Assembly: GCF_017254835.1 (NCBI RefSeq)
Contig: NZ_JAFKCW010000002.1
Coordinates: 310,001-374,000 of the forward strand
Reading direction: 5' to 3'
DNA: 64,000 bases
From: Algoriphagus aestuariicola
GTDB lineage: Bacteria; Bacteroidota; Bacteroidia; Cytophagales; Cyclobacteriaceae
The notes beneath the pieces were generated by a model, which worked only from the letters and a program-made list of their open reading frames with translations, did no database searches and was not told where the DNA came from. Made by a program: the position numbers and the translations under genes. Below, one piece after another: positions 37,081 to 47,060 of the stretch. Position 1 is the first letter of the stretch. The number at the start of each line of letters is the position of its first letter.

Positions 37081-38436
37081 ATGAATATCGACCAACAGAA
37101 TCGAAGGGATTTTATCAAGAAAAGTACCGCAGCAACGCTGGGCCTATCCGTCTTGGGTTCTGTTGGTTTTTCTGCAAAATCCTACGCTCGAATCATCGGA
37201 GCCAATGAGCGACTAAACGTGGCGATTGCCGGTTTGGGACGAAGACTTGGCGCCTACTATGAGCCTATCGGGCTGGCCTCCAGCAATGTCAACCTACTCT
37301 ACCTGTGCGATGCGATGCAATCGCAAATGACCAAGGCGGCAAAAAACTTCGAGAAACACATCAGCTACACGCCAAAACTGGAGCAGAATATTCTGAAGGT
37401 GCTGGATGACAAAGAAGTCGATGTGCTGATCAACGCTACCCCGGACCATTGGCATGCCCCAGGAACCTGGCTTGCCTTGGAACGCGGCAAACACGTCTAC
37501 GTAGAGAAGCCCTGCTCCCACAATCCTTGGGAAGGTGAGCTGCTGATCGCTTTGCAAAAGAAGTACAACAAGGTCGTCCAAATGGGCAACCAGCAACGCT
37601 CTGCACCCGAAAGCAGGGAAATAATCGCCGCAATCCACGATGGGGTGATTGGCAAAGCTTTTATGGCCAAGGCATTCTATAGCAACAACCGTGGAGCTGT
37701 GCCAAAGCCCGTTGCCCAAGCGGCACCGACAGGTTTGGACTGGGATCTTTTCCAGGGCCCAGCACCTAGAAAAGCCTACATGCATGACACTTGGGATTAC
37801 AATTGGCACTGGTACGGCTGGGACTATGGCACTGCTGAGACGGGTAATAACGCTACCCACGAACTGGACGTGGCCCGTTGGGCGCTGCAGGTGGATTATC
37901 CAAGCGAAGTGTCGGTCATTGCGGGCAAGATGCACTTCCCTGAAGATGGCTGGACGATGTACGATACCATGGAGGCTACTTTTAAGTTTGGGGACAATAA
38001 AGTGATCCAATGGGATGGGAAGAGCCGAAATGCGTCCAAAACCTATGGCTCGGACCGTGGAACTATTATCTATGGTACCGAGGGTTCAGTCTATGTGGAC
38101 CGGGGCGGCTACAAGCAATTTGACCGAAGCGGCAAAATGGTGAAGGAGAACATGGGCGGTGGAAGCGAAGGCGGCACCCAACTGGGCGGAGGCGGAGATA
38201 TGAGTACCACGCACGTAGTGAATTTCTTCAACGCAGTGCGAGGCTTGGAAAAACAAAACTCCAATATCGAAGAAGGCGCCGTCTCCACACTACTTTGCCA
38301 CCTCGCAAACATCAGCAGTCGTACCGGGGAATCCCTCGTCTGCGACCCCAAAAACGGTCATATCCAAAACTCCGAAAAAGGAAAAGCTCTCTGGAAGAGA
38401 GACTACGAAAAAGGCTGGGAGCCGCCCAAGGTCTAG
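37081..38436 (+). CDS. Tat-exported Gfo/Idh/MocA family oxidoreductase
   Basis: A 451-residue protein with a twin-arginine signal (NRRDFIKK, Arg8-Arg9, then a hydrophobic stretch to about 35). The nucleotide-binding segment VAIAGLGRRLG is near 47-57, the TPDHWH and EKP motifs are near 120-144, and the NATHELDVARWAL segment carries a His typical of the active site. Tat export implies folding with NAD(P) bound before transport, then periplasmic oxidation or reduction of a sugar. Together with the DUF1080 protein it forms a plausible 3-keto-glycoside module. The electron acceptor is not evident. Terminator follows. Confidence 0.88.
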   Translation: MNIDQQNRRDFIKKSTAATLGLSVLGSVGFSAKSYARIIGANERLNVAIAGLGRRLGAYYEPIGLASSNVNLLYLCDAMQSQMTKAAKNFEKHISYTPKLEQNILKVLDDKEVDVLINATPDHWHAPGTWLALERGKHVYVEKPCSHNPWEGELLIALQKKYNKVVQMGNQQRSAPESREIIAAIHDGVIGKAFMAKAFYSNNRGAVPKPVAQAAPTGLDWDLFQGPAPRKAYMHDTWDYNWHWYGWDYGTAETGNNATHELDVARWALQVDYPSEVSVIAGKMHFPEDGWTMYDTMEATFKFGDNKVIQWDGKSRNASKTYGSDRGTIIYGTEGSVYVDRGGYKQFDRSGKMVKENMGGGSEGGTQLGGGGDMSTTHVVNFFNAVRGLEKQNSNIEEGAVSTLLCHLANISSRTGESLVCDPKNGHIQNSEKGKALWKRDYEKGWEPPKV

Positions 38437-38468
38437 CAAAATTGAAAATTCGGTTTTCTTTTTTTCAG

Positions 38469-38507
38469 AACACCTGCTTTCGTATCGAAGGCAGGTGTTT
38501 GTTTTTT
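38469..38507 (+). terminator. Terminator after the Gfo/Idh/MocA gene
   Basis: Arms AACACCTGC (38469-38477) and GCAGGTGTT (38491-38499), then TGTTTTTT. Confidence 0.75.
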
Positions 38508-38652
38508 CGCGTCATTACATTTCAAATAGCCTGTCTATTTTTTACGAATAATTCAACAAAACAATATTTTTCTTAACTATTGATTACCAGAATAAGGCTT
38601 TGAAAATAGAATCACTAAACACCCATTGTTAGGTAAATCGCCGATTTTGGTG

Positions 38653-38666
38653 CGCAATCGATTTCG
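38653..38666. promoter_or_regulatory. Predicted LacI-family operator, site 2 (first susC)
   Basis: CGCAATCGATTTCG, identical to site 3 at 43785. It lies in the 378-bp gene-free stretch 38437-38814 and ends 19 bp before the TTG of the promoter at 38686. Confidence 0.7.
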
Positions 38667-38685
38667 TAAATTACAGCATAGGCAC

Positions 38686-38717
38686 TTGCAAGATCAATCC
38701 CCTTCTATCTACCTTTT
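38686..38717 (+). promoter_or_regulatory. Probable promoter of the first susCD pair
   Basis: TTG at 38686-38688, 21 bases, then TACCTTTT at 38710-38717, a one-mismatch -7 box. The operator centre would fall near position -62. The leader is about 90 bases. Confidence 0.45.
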
Positions 38718-38814
38718 AGGTTGAAAAGTCTGCGAATTTTTCCGCTCATCATTTACGAACGAAAAAAACATTTGTAAGACCCAATTCTATCTTTTAACAA
38801 TAACCCCTTACACT

Positions 38815-41800
38815 ATGCGTACAAAATTTTACACCTACCTCTCGGTGGTGTTGCTTCTGATGCTGAGCGCAGGCTTCGCGTTGGCACAGGATGTCCAGGT
38901 GAGCGGTACTGTCTCCGACGAGACAGGCACCCCTTTGCCCGGTGTGACCATCCTTCTCAAAGGAACCACCACAGGGACCACCACAGATTTAGATGGAAAA
39001 TATTCCATCTCCGGCCCAGCATCTGGCGTGCTGGTATTTTCGTTTATCGGCTATACTCCATTGGAAGAAACCATTGGAAACAGAAGTTCGATCAATGTCA
39101 GCCTTAGCCCCGACCTCGCCGATTTGGAAGAAATCGTCGTAGTAGGCTACGGTACGGTGAAGAAAAGCCAACTAACAGGTGCGATCTCCTCCGTAGGTAA
39201 CAAGGAAATCCAGGAGCTTCCAATCACCGATGCCCGGCAGGCACTTCAGGGAAGAGCTGCTGGTGTGGACGTGACCCAAGCGGGCTCCAAGCCAGGTTCG
39301 GCACCACAGGTGCGAATCCGTGGCCGCCGCTCCTTCAACGCTTCCAATGAACCTTTGTATGTAATCGATGGTATCCCTACCGTGGGAGGTATCGGCGACA
39401 TCAACCCTCAGGACATCACCTCCATGGAGGTTTTGAAAGATGCCTCCGCCACTGCGATCTACGGATCCAGAGGTTCCAACGGGGTTGTGCTGATCACTAC
39501 CAAGCGTGGTAATGTGGGCAAGACCGTCGTCTCTCTCGACTCCTACTATGGAATAAATGAGGAAATGGGAAGAATTGACGTATTCAACGGCCCTGAGTTT
39601 GCCGAATACAAGCGGGAATCCAGAAGAGCAGTAGGCCAGTATCCAGAGGGCCCGGGTACCACTGCGGATGACGCGAAGATTTTTGAGCCAGTGGAAATGG
39701 AAAGTATCGAGTTAGGCAGAAGCACAGATTATGTCGCTGGCCTGATGCAGCGTGGAAGCATCCAAAGCCATCAAATCGGCGTCAGTGGAGGCAGTGACAA
39801 AACCACCTTCTTCGTTTCCGGAAATTATTTCAAAGATGTGGGTATCATTCAAAACCAAGACTTTACCCGCTATACCTTCCGTGTTAACTTGGATCACCAA
39901 CTAAATAAAAAGGTAAAAATTGGCACTTCTACGTTGGTAACCTATAGCGAGAGAAATGGAGAAAACTTCAACCCAATCGGTGGAGCTCTGGCGGAAAACC
40001 CACTGGGCAAGCCCTATGACGATGAAGGAAATTTGATCTTCCTTCCAACACAAGATGGATTGCGAACCAATCCTTTTGCAGAGGTAGTACCCGGGGCGCA
40101 GGTGGATGAGACCTTCAGAACCAGAATTTTCAACAGCATCTTCCTCAACTGGGAAATCACCAAAGGCCTTACTTACCGCTTGGTTTTGGGGCCAGATTTC
40201 AACGTGAGTCGAAATGGGCGCTTTACTGGCTCCCAGACCAACGCTCGTCGCGGTGCTGCTCCTACCGGAAGTGTAGACGAGCGCTTCCAGTTCAACTACA
40301 CTATCGAAAACATACTGACCTATCAAAAGACATTCGGACAGGATCATAATCTCAAGGTGGACTTGCTGCAGTCTTTCCAAAAGGATAAATGGGAACAAAG
40401 CACCATCAGCGTATTGGGTATCCCTGCGGCCTCCCAGCTCTATCACCGTCTGGGCGATGCATCGCAAATAACCGGCGCGAATACCAACCTAGTCGAATGG
40501 GCCCTACTCTCCTATATGGCTCGTGTAAACTACGGATACAAAGGAAAATACATGCTAACCGGTACTATCCGGGCGGATGGTAGCTCCAGATTCGGTGAAA
40601 ACAATAAGTTTGGCTACTTTCCTTCCGTGGCCGTGGGCTGGAATATGGATCAGGAAGACTTCCTGAAAAACTCCTCCTTTGTCGACCAATTGAAATTGCG
40701 GGTCAGCTATGGCTCCATCGGTAACCAAGCGATCAACCCTTACCAAACCCAAGCACTTTTGGGTAGAACCAGCTATGCCTGGGACAATACAGCCGCCTTT
40801 GGCTATCGCCCCAATACGATCGGAAACCCGGATCTGAAATGGGAAACTTCGACCACCTTCAACATAGGCGCGGACTTTTCCATTTTGAAAAACAGAGTAT
40901 TTGGCTCTATCGAGTACTACATTACCAACACCTCTGATCTATTGGCTCCACAGCCTCTGCCTAACTCCACCGGATTTGGCGGATTCACCACCAACATCGG
41001 TGAAACCCAAAACAGAGGCATCGAGGCCACTATCTCCACACTGAACATCGAGAAAGGTGATTTTGTATGGCAAACGGATTTTATCTTTACCCGGAACCGG
41101 GAAGAAATCCTTTCCCTTCCTAATGGGGATGATATCGCAGCCGGCCGTTTTATTGGTCAGCCTTTGACTGTATTCTATGACCTCAAAAAAATCGGTATCT
41201 GGCAAACAGACGAGAAAGACGAAGCCGCTGTATATTCCGATGTACCTGGTGTAATCAAGATACAGGACACCAATAACGATGGAAGGATCAACGCAGATGA
41301 TAGGGTCATTCTGGGCTCGGCTGTTCCAGACTTCGCGATGGGGATGACTAACCGATTCAACTTCAAAAACTTCGACTTCTCCTTCTTTATTTTCGGTCGA
41401 TTCGGATCCATGATCAACAGTACTTTCCATACTGGTAACAACAATCTGGCAGGAAGGTACAACAACCTGGATGTGGACTATTGGACTCCTACCAATCCGA
41501 CAAACCTGTATCCGCGACCAAACCAAAATCAGGAATTCCCGAAATACAATACCTCGTTGAGATATTATGACGGAACATTTGTGAAGGTTCGAAACATCAA
41601 CTTCGGATACGCCTTTGGGTCTAACGTCTTGGAAAAAATCGGTCTCACAAGTCTAAGACTGTATAGCAGCATCCAAAACCCCTTCATTTTCGCGGAATAC
41701 CGACGAGTACACAAGGGCATCGATCCTGAAGTATTTATGGATGCAGAGCAAGGTGTAGGAGCAGGAGAAATAAACGCCAATATCACACCAGCAACAGTCC

Positions 41801-41832
41801 AATTCACATTTGGTATCAATGCGAAGTTTTAA
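38815..41832 (+). CDS. susC: SusC/RagA family TonB-linked outer membrane transporter (first pair)
   Basis: A 1005-residue outer-membrane glycan importer. The signal peptide is cut near FALA before QD. A carboxypeptidase-D-regulatory-like domain (about 27-105) leads into the plug (about 115-225, DLEEIVVVGYGTVKKSQLTG, SRGSNGVVLITTK) and a 22-strand barrel ending GINAKF. It pairs with the SusD lipoprotein that follows. The substrate is not defined by sequence; the genomic link to uxaC/uxuA suggests a uronic-acid-containing glycan. Confidence 0.93.
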   Translation: MRTKFYTYLSVVLLLMLSAGFALAQDVQVSGTVSDETGTPLPGVTILLKGTTTGTTTDLDGKYSISGPASGVLVFSFIGYTPLEETIGNRSSINVSLSPDLADLEEIVVVGYGTVKKSQLTGAISSVGNKEIQELPITDARQALQGRAAGVDVTQAGSKPGSAPQVRIRGRRSFNASNEPLYVIDGIPTVGGIGDINPQDITSMEVLKDASATAIYGSRGSNGVVLITTKRGNVGKTVVSLDSYYGINEEMGRIDVFNGPEFAEYKRESRRAVGQYPEGPGTTADDAKIFEPVEMESIELGRSTDYVAGLMQRGSIQSHQIGVSGGSDKTTFFVSGNYFKDVGIIQNQDFTRYTFRVNLDHQLNKKVKIGTSTLVTYSERNGENFNPIGGALAENPLGKPYDDEGNLIFLPTQDGLRTNPFAEVVPGAQVDETFRTRIFNSIFLNWEITKGLTYRLVLGPDFNVSRNGRFTGSQTNARRGAAPTGSVDERFQFNYTIENILTYQKTFGQDHNLKVDLLQSFQKDKWEQSTISVLGIPAASQLYHRLGDASQITGANTNLVEWALLSYMARVNYGYKGKYMLTGTIRADGSSRFGENNKFGYFPSVAVGWNMDQEDFLKNSSFVDQLKLRVSYGSIGNQAINPYQTQALLGRTSYAWDNTAAFGYRPNTIGNPDLKWETSTTFNIGADFSILKNRVFGSIEYYITNTSDLLAPQPLPNSTGFGGFTTNIGETQNRGIEATISTLNIEKGDFVWQTDFIFTRNREEILSLPNGDDIAAGRFIGQPLTVFYDLKKIGIWQTDEKDEAAVYSDVPGVIKIQDTNNDGRINADDRVILGSAVPDFAMGMTNRFNFKNFDFSFFIFGRFGSMINSTFHTGNNNLAGRYNNLDVDYWTPTNPTNLYPRPNQNQEFPKYNTSLRYYDGTFVKVRNINFGYAFGSNVLEKIGLTSLRLYSSIQNPFIFAEYRRVHKGIDPEVFMDAEQGVGAGEINANITPATVQFTFGINAKF

Positions 41833-41851
41833 CCCCAAAGTAAATCTGACC

Positions 41852-43540
41852 ATGAAAAATAGATCAAAAATATATCCAATTAAATCTTGGCTTAGGACCG
41901 GGTCGCTTGCATTGGCGCTTGCCCTACCATTTTCCTGCCAAGATGCCCTACAGGAAGACGTGATCTCCCAAATTGGCAACGACTACATGAACACTCCAAA
42001 AGGCCTGGATGACGCCGTGAACGCCGCCTATACTTCTCTCAGAGCCTGGTACGGTACTGAAAGGGGGCACAACATGACCGAATTCGGTACAGACATCTAC
42101 ACCAACGGTGCGGATGGATCCTGGAAATTCATGAATACTTATACCAATGATTTCGACTCGCAAAATGGCCACGTTCGGGAGCTTTGGGATGAACTGTATC
42201 GGGGTATCAACACCTGCAACGCGGTCATTGACCGTTCGGTGAACGTTACAGGCCTAAATGAAGCTACCAAAAAGCAGCGAATTGCGGAGGTGAAGTTTAT
42301 CCGAGCACATCACTATTTCCTGATGGTTCAGCTATTTGGAGCAGTGGACTTGCAGCTGTCCGAGAACCTCGTTCCAAACAAGGAAGTAAGTAGAGCACCA
42401 GTATCCGAGATCTATGCCTCTATCATAGCTGATTTGGAAGCTGCGATCCCAGATCTGGAAGCACTAAAAGCCTCCTCCCAGTATGGTCGTGTGACACGGC
42501 CAGCAGCCCAGCACCTCCTTGCCAAAGTCTATATGACCAAAGCAACTTCTGAAACGGCTGCAGCAGACGACTATGCCAAGGCAGAGCCTTTGCTCAATAG
42601 CGTGATCAACGACTATGGATTCTCTTTAATGCCTAACTTTGCACAGGTCCACCAGTTTGGAAATGAGCGTAACGACGAAGTGATTTGGGCAATCCAGTAT
42701 ACCCGTGATCCTTTGACAAACGGCGGTGGCAACAACTCTCACGTTTTCTTCCTGATGGAATACGACGTACAGCCCGGGATGAGGAGGGATGTTCAGAACG
42801 GAAGACCATTCAAAAGGTACCGGATGACCAACTACGCGATCAACACGGTATTTGGAGATCGGGTCAACGACAGCCGCTACAAAGCTTCCTTCAAAGACAC
42901 CTACTACTCCAACAACCTCGGCACGAATAACGGAACGTTTAATACCAGCTTTGATAATTCCAAGCCGACAGTGACCTTCGCATTAGGTGACACGGCTATG
43001 TTTATCCCTGGATATGAAATGCCCCTAGAAGAGCGGGCAAAAAAACCATATCAGGTTTTGGTGCCAAGCAGATATGACGAGCGATTGTTTCCGGCTTTAA
43101 CTAAACACATGGATCCGGGACGTGCAGATCTGACGCAGTTTGAAGGCGGTCGGGACTTCATCGCGATGCGATTGGCCGAGACCTACCTTTTGCTGGCTGA
43201 AGTCCAGCTGAAGTTGGGCAAGACGGCTGAGGCGACAGAGACCATCAATGTCGTCAGAAGAAGAGCTGCATTTCCGGGCAAGGAAGCTGCAATGGAAATC
43301 ACCGCGGATCAGATGACCATGGATTTTCTGATGGAGGAAAGAGCCAGAGAATTGATCGGTGAGCAATTCAGATGGTTGGATCTGAAGCGTTGGGGAGTAT
43401 TGGTGGAAAGAGTAAAGCTTCATAACGAACAAGCGGCTCCCAACATCAAAGACTACCATGTGCTGAGACCCATCCCGCAAAACCAGATAGACCGAACCCA
43501 GGGCGGCGCAAGCGCATTTCCCCAAAATCCCGGCTACTGA
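41852..43540 (+). CDS. susD: SusD/RagB family glycan-binding lipoprotein (first pair)
   Basis: A 562-residue surface lipoprotein (relaxed lipobox ending FSC, Cys29). It has the SusD TPR-rich fold: N-terminal region with TSLRAWYGTERGHNM, RVTRPAAQHLLAKVYM, and the C-terminal RLAETYLLLAEVQLKLG and ERARELIGEQFRWLDLKRWG. It caps the SusC barrel and binds glycan outside the cell. The start ATG at 41852 is preferred over an upstream frame that overlaps the susC stop. Terminator at 43559. Confidence 0.93.
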   Translation: MKNRSKIYPIKSWLRTGSLALALALPFSCQDALQEDVISQIGNDYMNTPKGLDDAVNAAYTSLRAWYGTERGHNMTEFGTDIYTNGADGSWKFMNTYTNDFDSQNGHVRELWDELYRGINTCNAVIDRSVNVTGLNEATKKQRIAEVKFIRAHHYFLMVQLFGAVDLQLSENLVPNKEVSRAPVSEIYASIIADLEAAIPDLEALKASSQYGRVTRPAAQHLLAKVYMTKATSETAAADDYAKAEPLLNSVINDYGFSLMPNFAQVHQFGNERNDEVIWAIQYTRDPLTNGGGNNSHVFFLMEYDVQPGMRRDVQNGRPFKRYRMTNYAINTVFGDRVNDSRYKASFKDTYYSNNLGTNNGTFNTSFDNSKPTVTFALGDTAMFIPGYEMPLEERAKKPYQVLVPSRYDERLFPALTKHMDPGRADLTQFEGGRDFIAMRLAETYLLLAEVQLKLGKTAEATETINVVRRRAAFPGKEAAMEITADQMTMDFLMEERARELIGEQFRWLDLKRWGVLVERVKLHNEQAAPNIKDYHVLRPIPQNQIDRTQGGASAFPQNPGY

Positions 43541-43558
43541 TCCGACTGGCTTAAGAAC

Positions 43559-43592
43559 AAAAAAAGGCTCCGAATATTCGGAGCCTTTTTTT
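43559..43592. terminator. Terminator after the first susCD pair
   Basis: Palindrome GGCTCCGAATATTCGGAGCC flanked by A and T runs. The same sequence occurs after the second susD at 48906. Confidence 0.85.
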
Positions 43593-43784
43593 GTTTTCAA
43601 TCTATATGTTACGAATTGGACCTCGCTGCAATTGCATTTTTTTCCCCGCTCTATTCAGGTAAGACATTACTAGCATAAATGAGTGTTTTTCGGCATTTCC
43701 AACCAAACCAAAAACACACCTTCCATAAGGATTATCAACCGATTCATACGCGTCTGTTGATAGATTTTCCTGCTCTCCTTCTTC

Positions 43785-43798
43785 CGCAATCGATTTCG
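43785..43798. promoter_or_regulatory. Predicted LacI-family operator, site 3 (second susC)
   Basis: CGCAATCGATTTCG, identical to site 2. It lies in the 404-bp stretch 43541-43944 and ends exactly 20 bp before the TTG at 43819. Confidence 0.7.
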
Positions 43799-43818
43799 TG
43801 ATTGAGCCTATGATTGGG

Positions 43819-43849
43819 TTGTCTGAGTTAAACGTACTAAATACCTTAA
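43819..43849 (+). promoter_or_regulatory. Probable promoter of the second susCD pair
   Basis: TTG at 43819-43821, 20 bases, then TACCTTAA at 43842-43849. The -7 box is weak (two mismatches), as expected for an activator-dependent promoter. The operator spacing matches sites 1 and 2. Confidence 0.4.
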
Positions 43850-43944
43850 TCCCGGTCATTTTGGAGCTTAAATCCATCACCTCCCTGATCGGATTTTTGA
43901 CAAAAACATGAACCGTCCAATTAAACAACATAACCCAATAAACT

Positions 43945-46900
43945 ATGCAAAAAAAACTCTACACCTACTGTGCAGTAGCGATGCTATGGGTTCTCAGCCT
44001 AGGAATGGCAAGAGCCCAAAATTCGCAGGTGTCCGGGACCATTACGGATGAAACCGGTACCGCAATGCCTGGAGTAACAGTCGTCCTAAAGGGCACGACA
44101 ACCGGAACTACCACCGATTTGGATGGAAAGTACGCTATCTCTGTCCCCTCAGATGGAGTGCTGGTGTTTTCTTTTATCGGCTACGAGACAATAGAAGAAA
44201 TCGTAGGAACACGCAGTAAAATTGACTTGGCCCTAAGTCCCGATTTGGCCGATCTGGAGGAAGTAGTAGTAATTGGATACGGTACGGCGAAAAAGAGGGA
44301 TATCACCGGTGCCGTGTCCTCGGTGAACCCAACCAAGCTGGAAAACGAAAATCCCAACTCAGTACAGGATATCCTAAGAGGAAACGCCGCTGGTCTCAAT
44401 GTTGGCCTCAGTACTTCGGCCAAAGGCGGTGGTAGCTTGGAAGTCAGAGGCAGAACATCCCTTACGGCTGGAAACAGCCCCTTGCTTGTATTGGATGGGG
44501 CAATTTACTACGGCGAGCTAGCCGATATCAACCCCAATGACATTGAAAATATCGAAGTGTTGAAGGACGCGAGTGCAGCGGCAGTTTTCGGTGCAAAAGC
44601 CGCCAACGGGGTAATTTTGATTACAACGAAAAAGGGGGCAAAAGGAAAGCCTACCATTAAGTTCAACCTAAATACCGGATTGGCTACCTTGGGTACATTT
44701 CCTGAGGTGTATGGGCCGGACGGATTCGTAGCTTGGCGGGAAGATGTCTTCAAAAGTATCAATGCAGGTGGCTACGAACCCTACGAATTTTCGGACCCAA
44801 GAACTCTTCCCAGTGACATCACTCTAGAAGAGTGGATGGCCTATGACGGTTCATCGGGCGATCCCGTGACGGTTTGGTTACAGCGCCTGAATATGCAGCC
44901 TGCAGAAATAGAAAACTACATAGCTGGAAAATCTGTGAACTGGAAGGATAAAATCTTCCAAACCGGTCTGCGGCAGGATTATACAGTCAGCCTCTCCGGA
45001 AGTTCTGAAAACATCAACTATTACTGGTCCCTAGGCTACCTTAATAACGAGGGGATCGTCATCGGTGATGAGTACGAGACCATCCGAAGCAGGGTAAATC
45101 TCGAGGGTAAAGTAAACAAGTGGCTTAGCGTCGGAGTAAATACCCAATTTGCAGTAAGTGATGATAGCCATGTGCCCATCGATGATGACCCAGCGCCAAT
45201 GTATGCTAGCTGGGGATTGCTTCGCACCCTGTCTCCGTGGGGCTCCGAGTACAACGAGGATGGCAGCTATAAATGGAGGCCAAACGACGAAGCAAGCGGT
45301 GGAAATCACCCGCTTTATGCTATGAGCTTCACTGATCGCTATGAAAAAACCTTGACGCTGAATTCCACGATTTTCGCCTCAATTAAGCTACCCTTCGGCT
45401 TTAACTTCCGAACCAACTTTAGCCCTCGGTTTAGATATGAGGAACGTTTTTACCATCGATCTGCCGAACATGCTGAGTGGAGTGCGCAAGGAGGCGTGGC
45501 AAACCGAAGAAACCAAAAAGAATACTACTGGCAGATCGACAATATCCTGACCTGGCAGAAGACTTTTGGAGAAAAACACGACTTCAATGCTACATTCTTG
45601 GCCAATGCGGAGAAATTCCAGTATTGGTCCAACACGATGAACAACAACGAATTCGAGCCTACCGACCGACTTGGTTATCACAACATCGGCGCTGGTATCA
45701 ACCCCATCATCAGCAGTAACGACGAATACAGCACGGGAGACGCTCTAATGGGACGATTGATCTACTCCTATGACGCGAAGTATTCGACTACTCTCTCAGT
45801 AAGGCGCGACGGCTACTCCGCATTTGGCGGGGCAAACCCAAGAGCCCTTTTTTACTCAGCAGCAGTGGGATGGGTATTTTCGGACGAAAACTTCATCAAC
45901 ATAGATTGGCTGGACTATGGCAAAATGCGAGTCTCTTGGGGAAGCAACGGTAACCGGGACATCGGTCGCTACGTGGCTCTTTCGGATCTTAACACAGGAA
46001 AATATTTCTACCAAACCCCTAGTGGCGAGCTCAATCTGGTCAACCAACTCTACGTGAACCGAATGGAAAACAAAAATCTCCAGTGGGAACGTACTGAGTC
46101 TTTCAACTTTGGCCTCGACTTCTCCATACTGAAAACACGCCTCTCCGGTACCCTTGAGGCCTACAAGATGTCTACCACAGACTTATTGGTACAGCGCGCA
46201 CTTCCCAATTTCTTGGGTTTTGACAATGTGTATGACAACCTCGGACAAGTGGACAACAAGGGATTTGAGCTCACCTTGAACTCGACCAACATCGAAAAAA
46301 CCAACTTCAGCTGGAGAACAACCGGCAACTTTCAGCTAAACAGAAACGAAATCGTGCACCTCTACGGCGACTATGATGAAAACGGCAAGGAGCGAGACGA
46401 CATCACCAACCGATGGTTTATCGGGCATGCGATAGATGAAATCTGGAATTACAAAACCCAAGGGATCTGGCAAAGCAACGAGGAGGAAGAGGCGAAAAAA
46501 TACGGTGTCCGTCCAGGAGACTTCAAGATCCAAGACGTGAATGGCGACGGACTCTACACTAACGCTGACAGACAATTTCAAGGGTTTACCCAGCCCAGAT
46601 TCCGTTGGAGCTTACGAAACGAGTTTACCATCCTGAAAAACATCGACTTCTCCTTCATGATGTATTCCTATTGGGGGCATGAAAACACCTTCAATCAAAT
46701 GAAAAACCGAGATGGCTTCCTGGACAGAACCAGCTCATACATTACTCCTTATTGGACAGAGGAAAATCCAAACAATGAATGGGCTAGACTCAATTCCAGC
46801 GAGGGCGGAGCTAGCGGTTTCAGCGTTTATCGCAAAAAGTCCTTTATCCGTCTCGAGAATATCTCACTCGCCTATACTTTCCCAACACAGCTGGTAGAAA

Positions 46901-47040
46901 AAGCCAATATGGCTAATGCACGCATGTACTTCAACATAAGAAACGTAGGCTACTATGCCCCTGAATGGGATTTCTGGGATCCTGAAAATTCCGGCCCAAC
47001 CCCTCGCTATTTTACACTGGGACTCGATGTCACATTCTAA
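43945..47040 (+). CDS. susC: SusC/RagA family TonB-linked outer membrane transporter (second pair)
   Basis: A 1031-residue paralogue of the first SusC. Signal peptide (cut near MARA before QN), regulatory-like domain (about 27-105), plug (about 115-225) and barrel ending TLGLDVTF. The N-terminal 110 residues are very close to the first SusC (shared [14 protein letters not shown] and SPDLADLEE), whereas the barrels differ, so the two pairs probably take different but related ligands. The second susD follows after 20 bases. Confidence 0.93.
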   Translation: MQKKLYTYCAVAMLWVLSLGMARAQNSQVSGTITDETGTAMPGVTVVLKGTTTGTTTDLDGKYAISVPSDGVLVFSFIGYETIEEIVGTRSKIDLALSPDLADLEEVVVIGYGTAKKRDITGAVSSVNPTKLENENPNSVQDILRGNAAGLNVGLSTSAKGGGSLEVRGRTSLTAGNSPLLVLDGAIYYGELADINPNDIENIEVLKDASAAAVFGAKAANGVILITTKKGAKGKPTIKFNLNTGLATLGTFPEVYGPDGFVAWREDVFKSINAGGYEPYEFSDPRTLPSDITLEEWMAYDGSSGDPVTVWLQRLNMQPAEIENYIAGKSVNWKDKIFQTGLRQDYTVSLSGSSENINYYWSLGYLNNEGIVIGDEYETIRSRVNLEGKVNKWLSVGVNTQFAVSDDSHVPIDDDPAPMYASWGLLRTLSPWGSEYNEDGSYKWRPNDEASGGNHPLYAMSFTDRYEKTLTLNSTIFASIKLPFGFNFRTNFSPRFRYEERFYHRSAEHAEWSAQGGVANRRNQKEYYWQIDNILTWQKTFGEKHDFNATFLANAEKFQYWSNTMNNNEFEPTDRLGYHNIGAGINPIISSNDEYSTGDALMGRLIYSYDAKYSTTLSVRRDGYSAFGGANPRALFYSAAVGWVFSDENFINIDWLDYGKMRVSWGSNGNRDIGRYVALSDLNTGKYFYQTPSGELNLVNQLYVNRMENKNLQWERTESFNFGLDFSILKTRLSGTLEAYKMSTTDLLVQRALPNFLGFDNVYDNLGQVDNKGFELTLNSTNIEKTNFSWRTTGNFQLNRNEIVHLYGDYDENGKERDDITNRWFIGHAIDEIWNYKTQGIWQSNEEEEAKKYGVRPGDFKIQDVNGDGLYTNADRQFQGFTQPRFRWSLRNEFTILKNIDFSFMMYSYWGHENTFNQMKNRDGFLDRTSSYITPYWTEENPNNEWARLNSSEGGASGFSVYRKKSFIRLENISLAYTFPTQLVEKANMANARMYFNIRNVGYYAPEWDFWDPENSGPTPRYFTLGLDVTF

Positions 47041-47060
47041 ACCTAAAGAGCAACAGTAAT

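Noticed and set aside
43602-43931. A 109-codon minus-strand frame between the first susD and second susC
   Set aside because: It overlaps the predicted operator and promoter of the second susC, has no recognisable family, and its composition looks like translated intergenic DNA.
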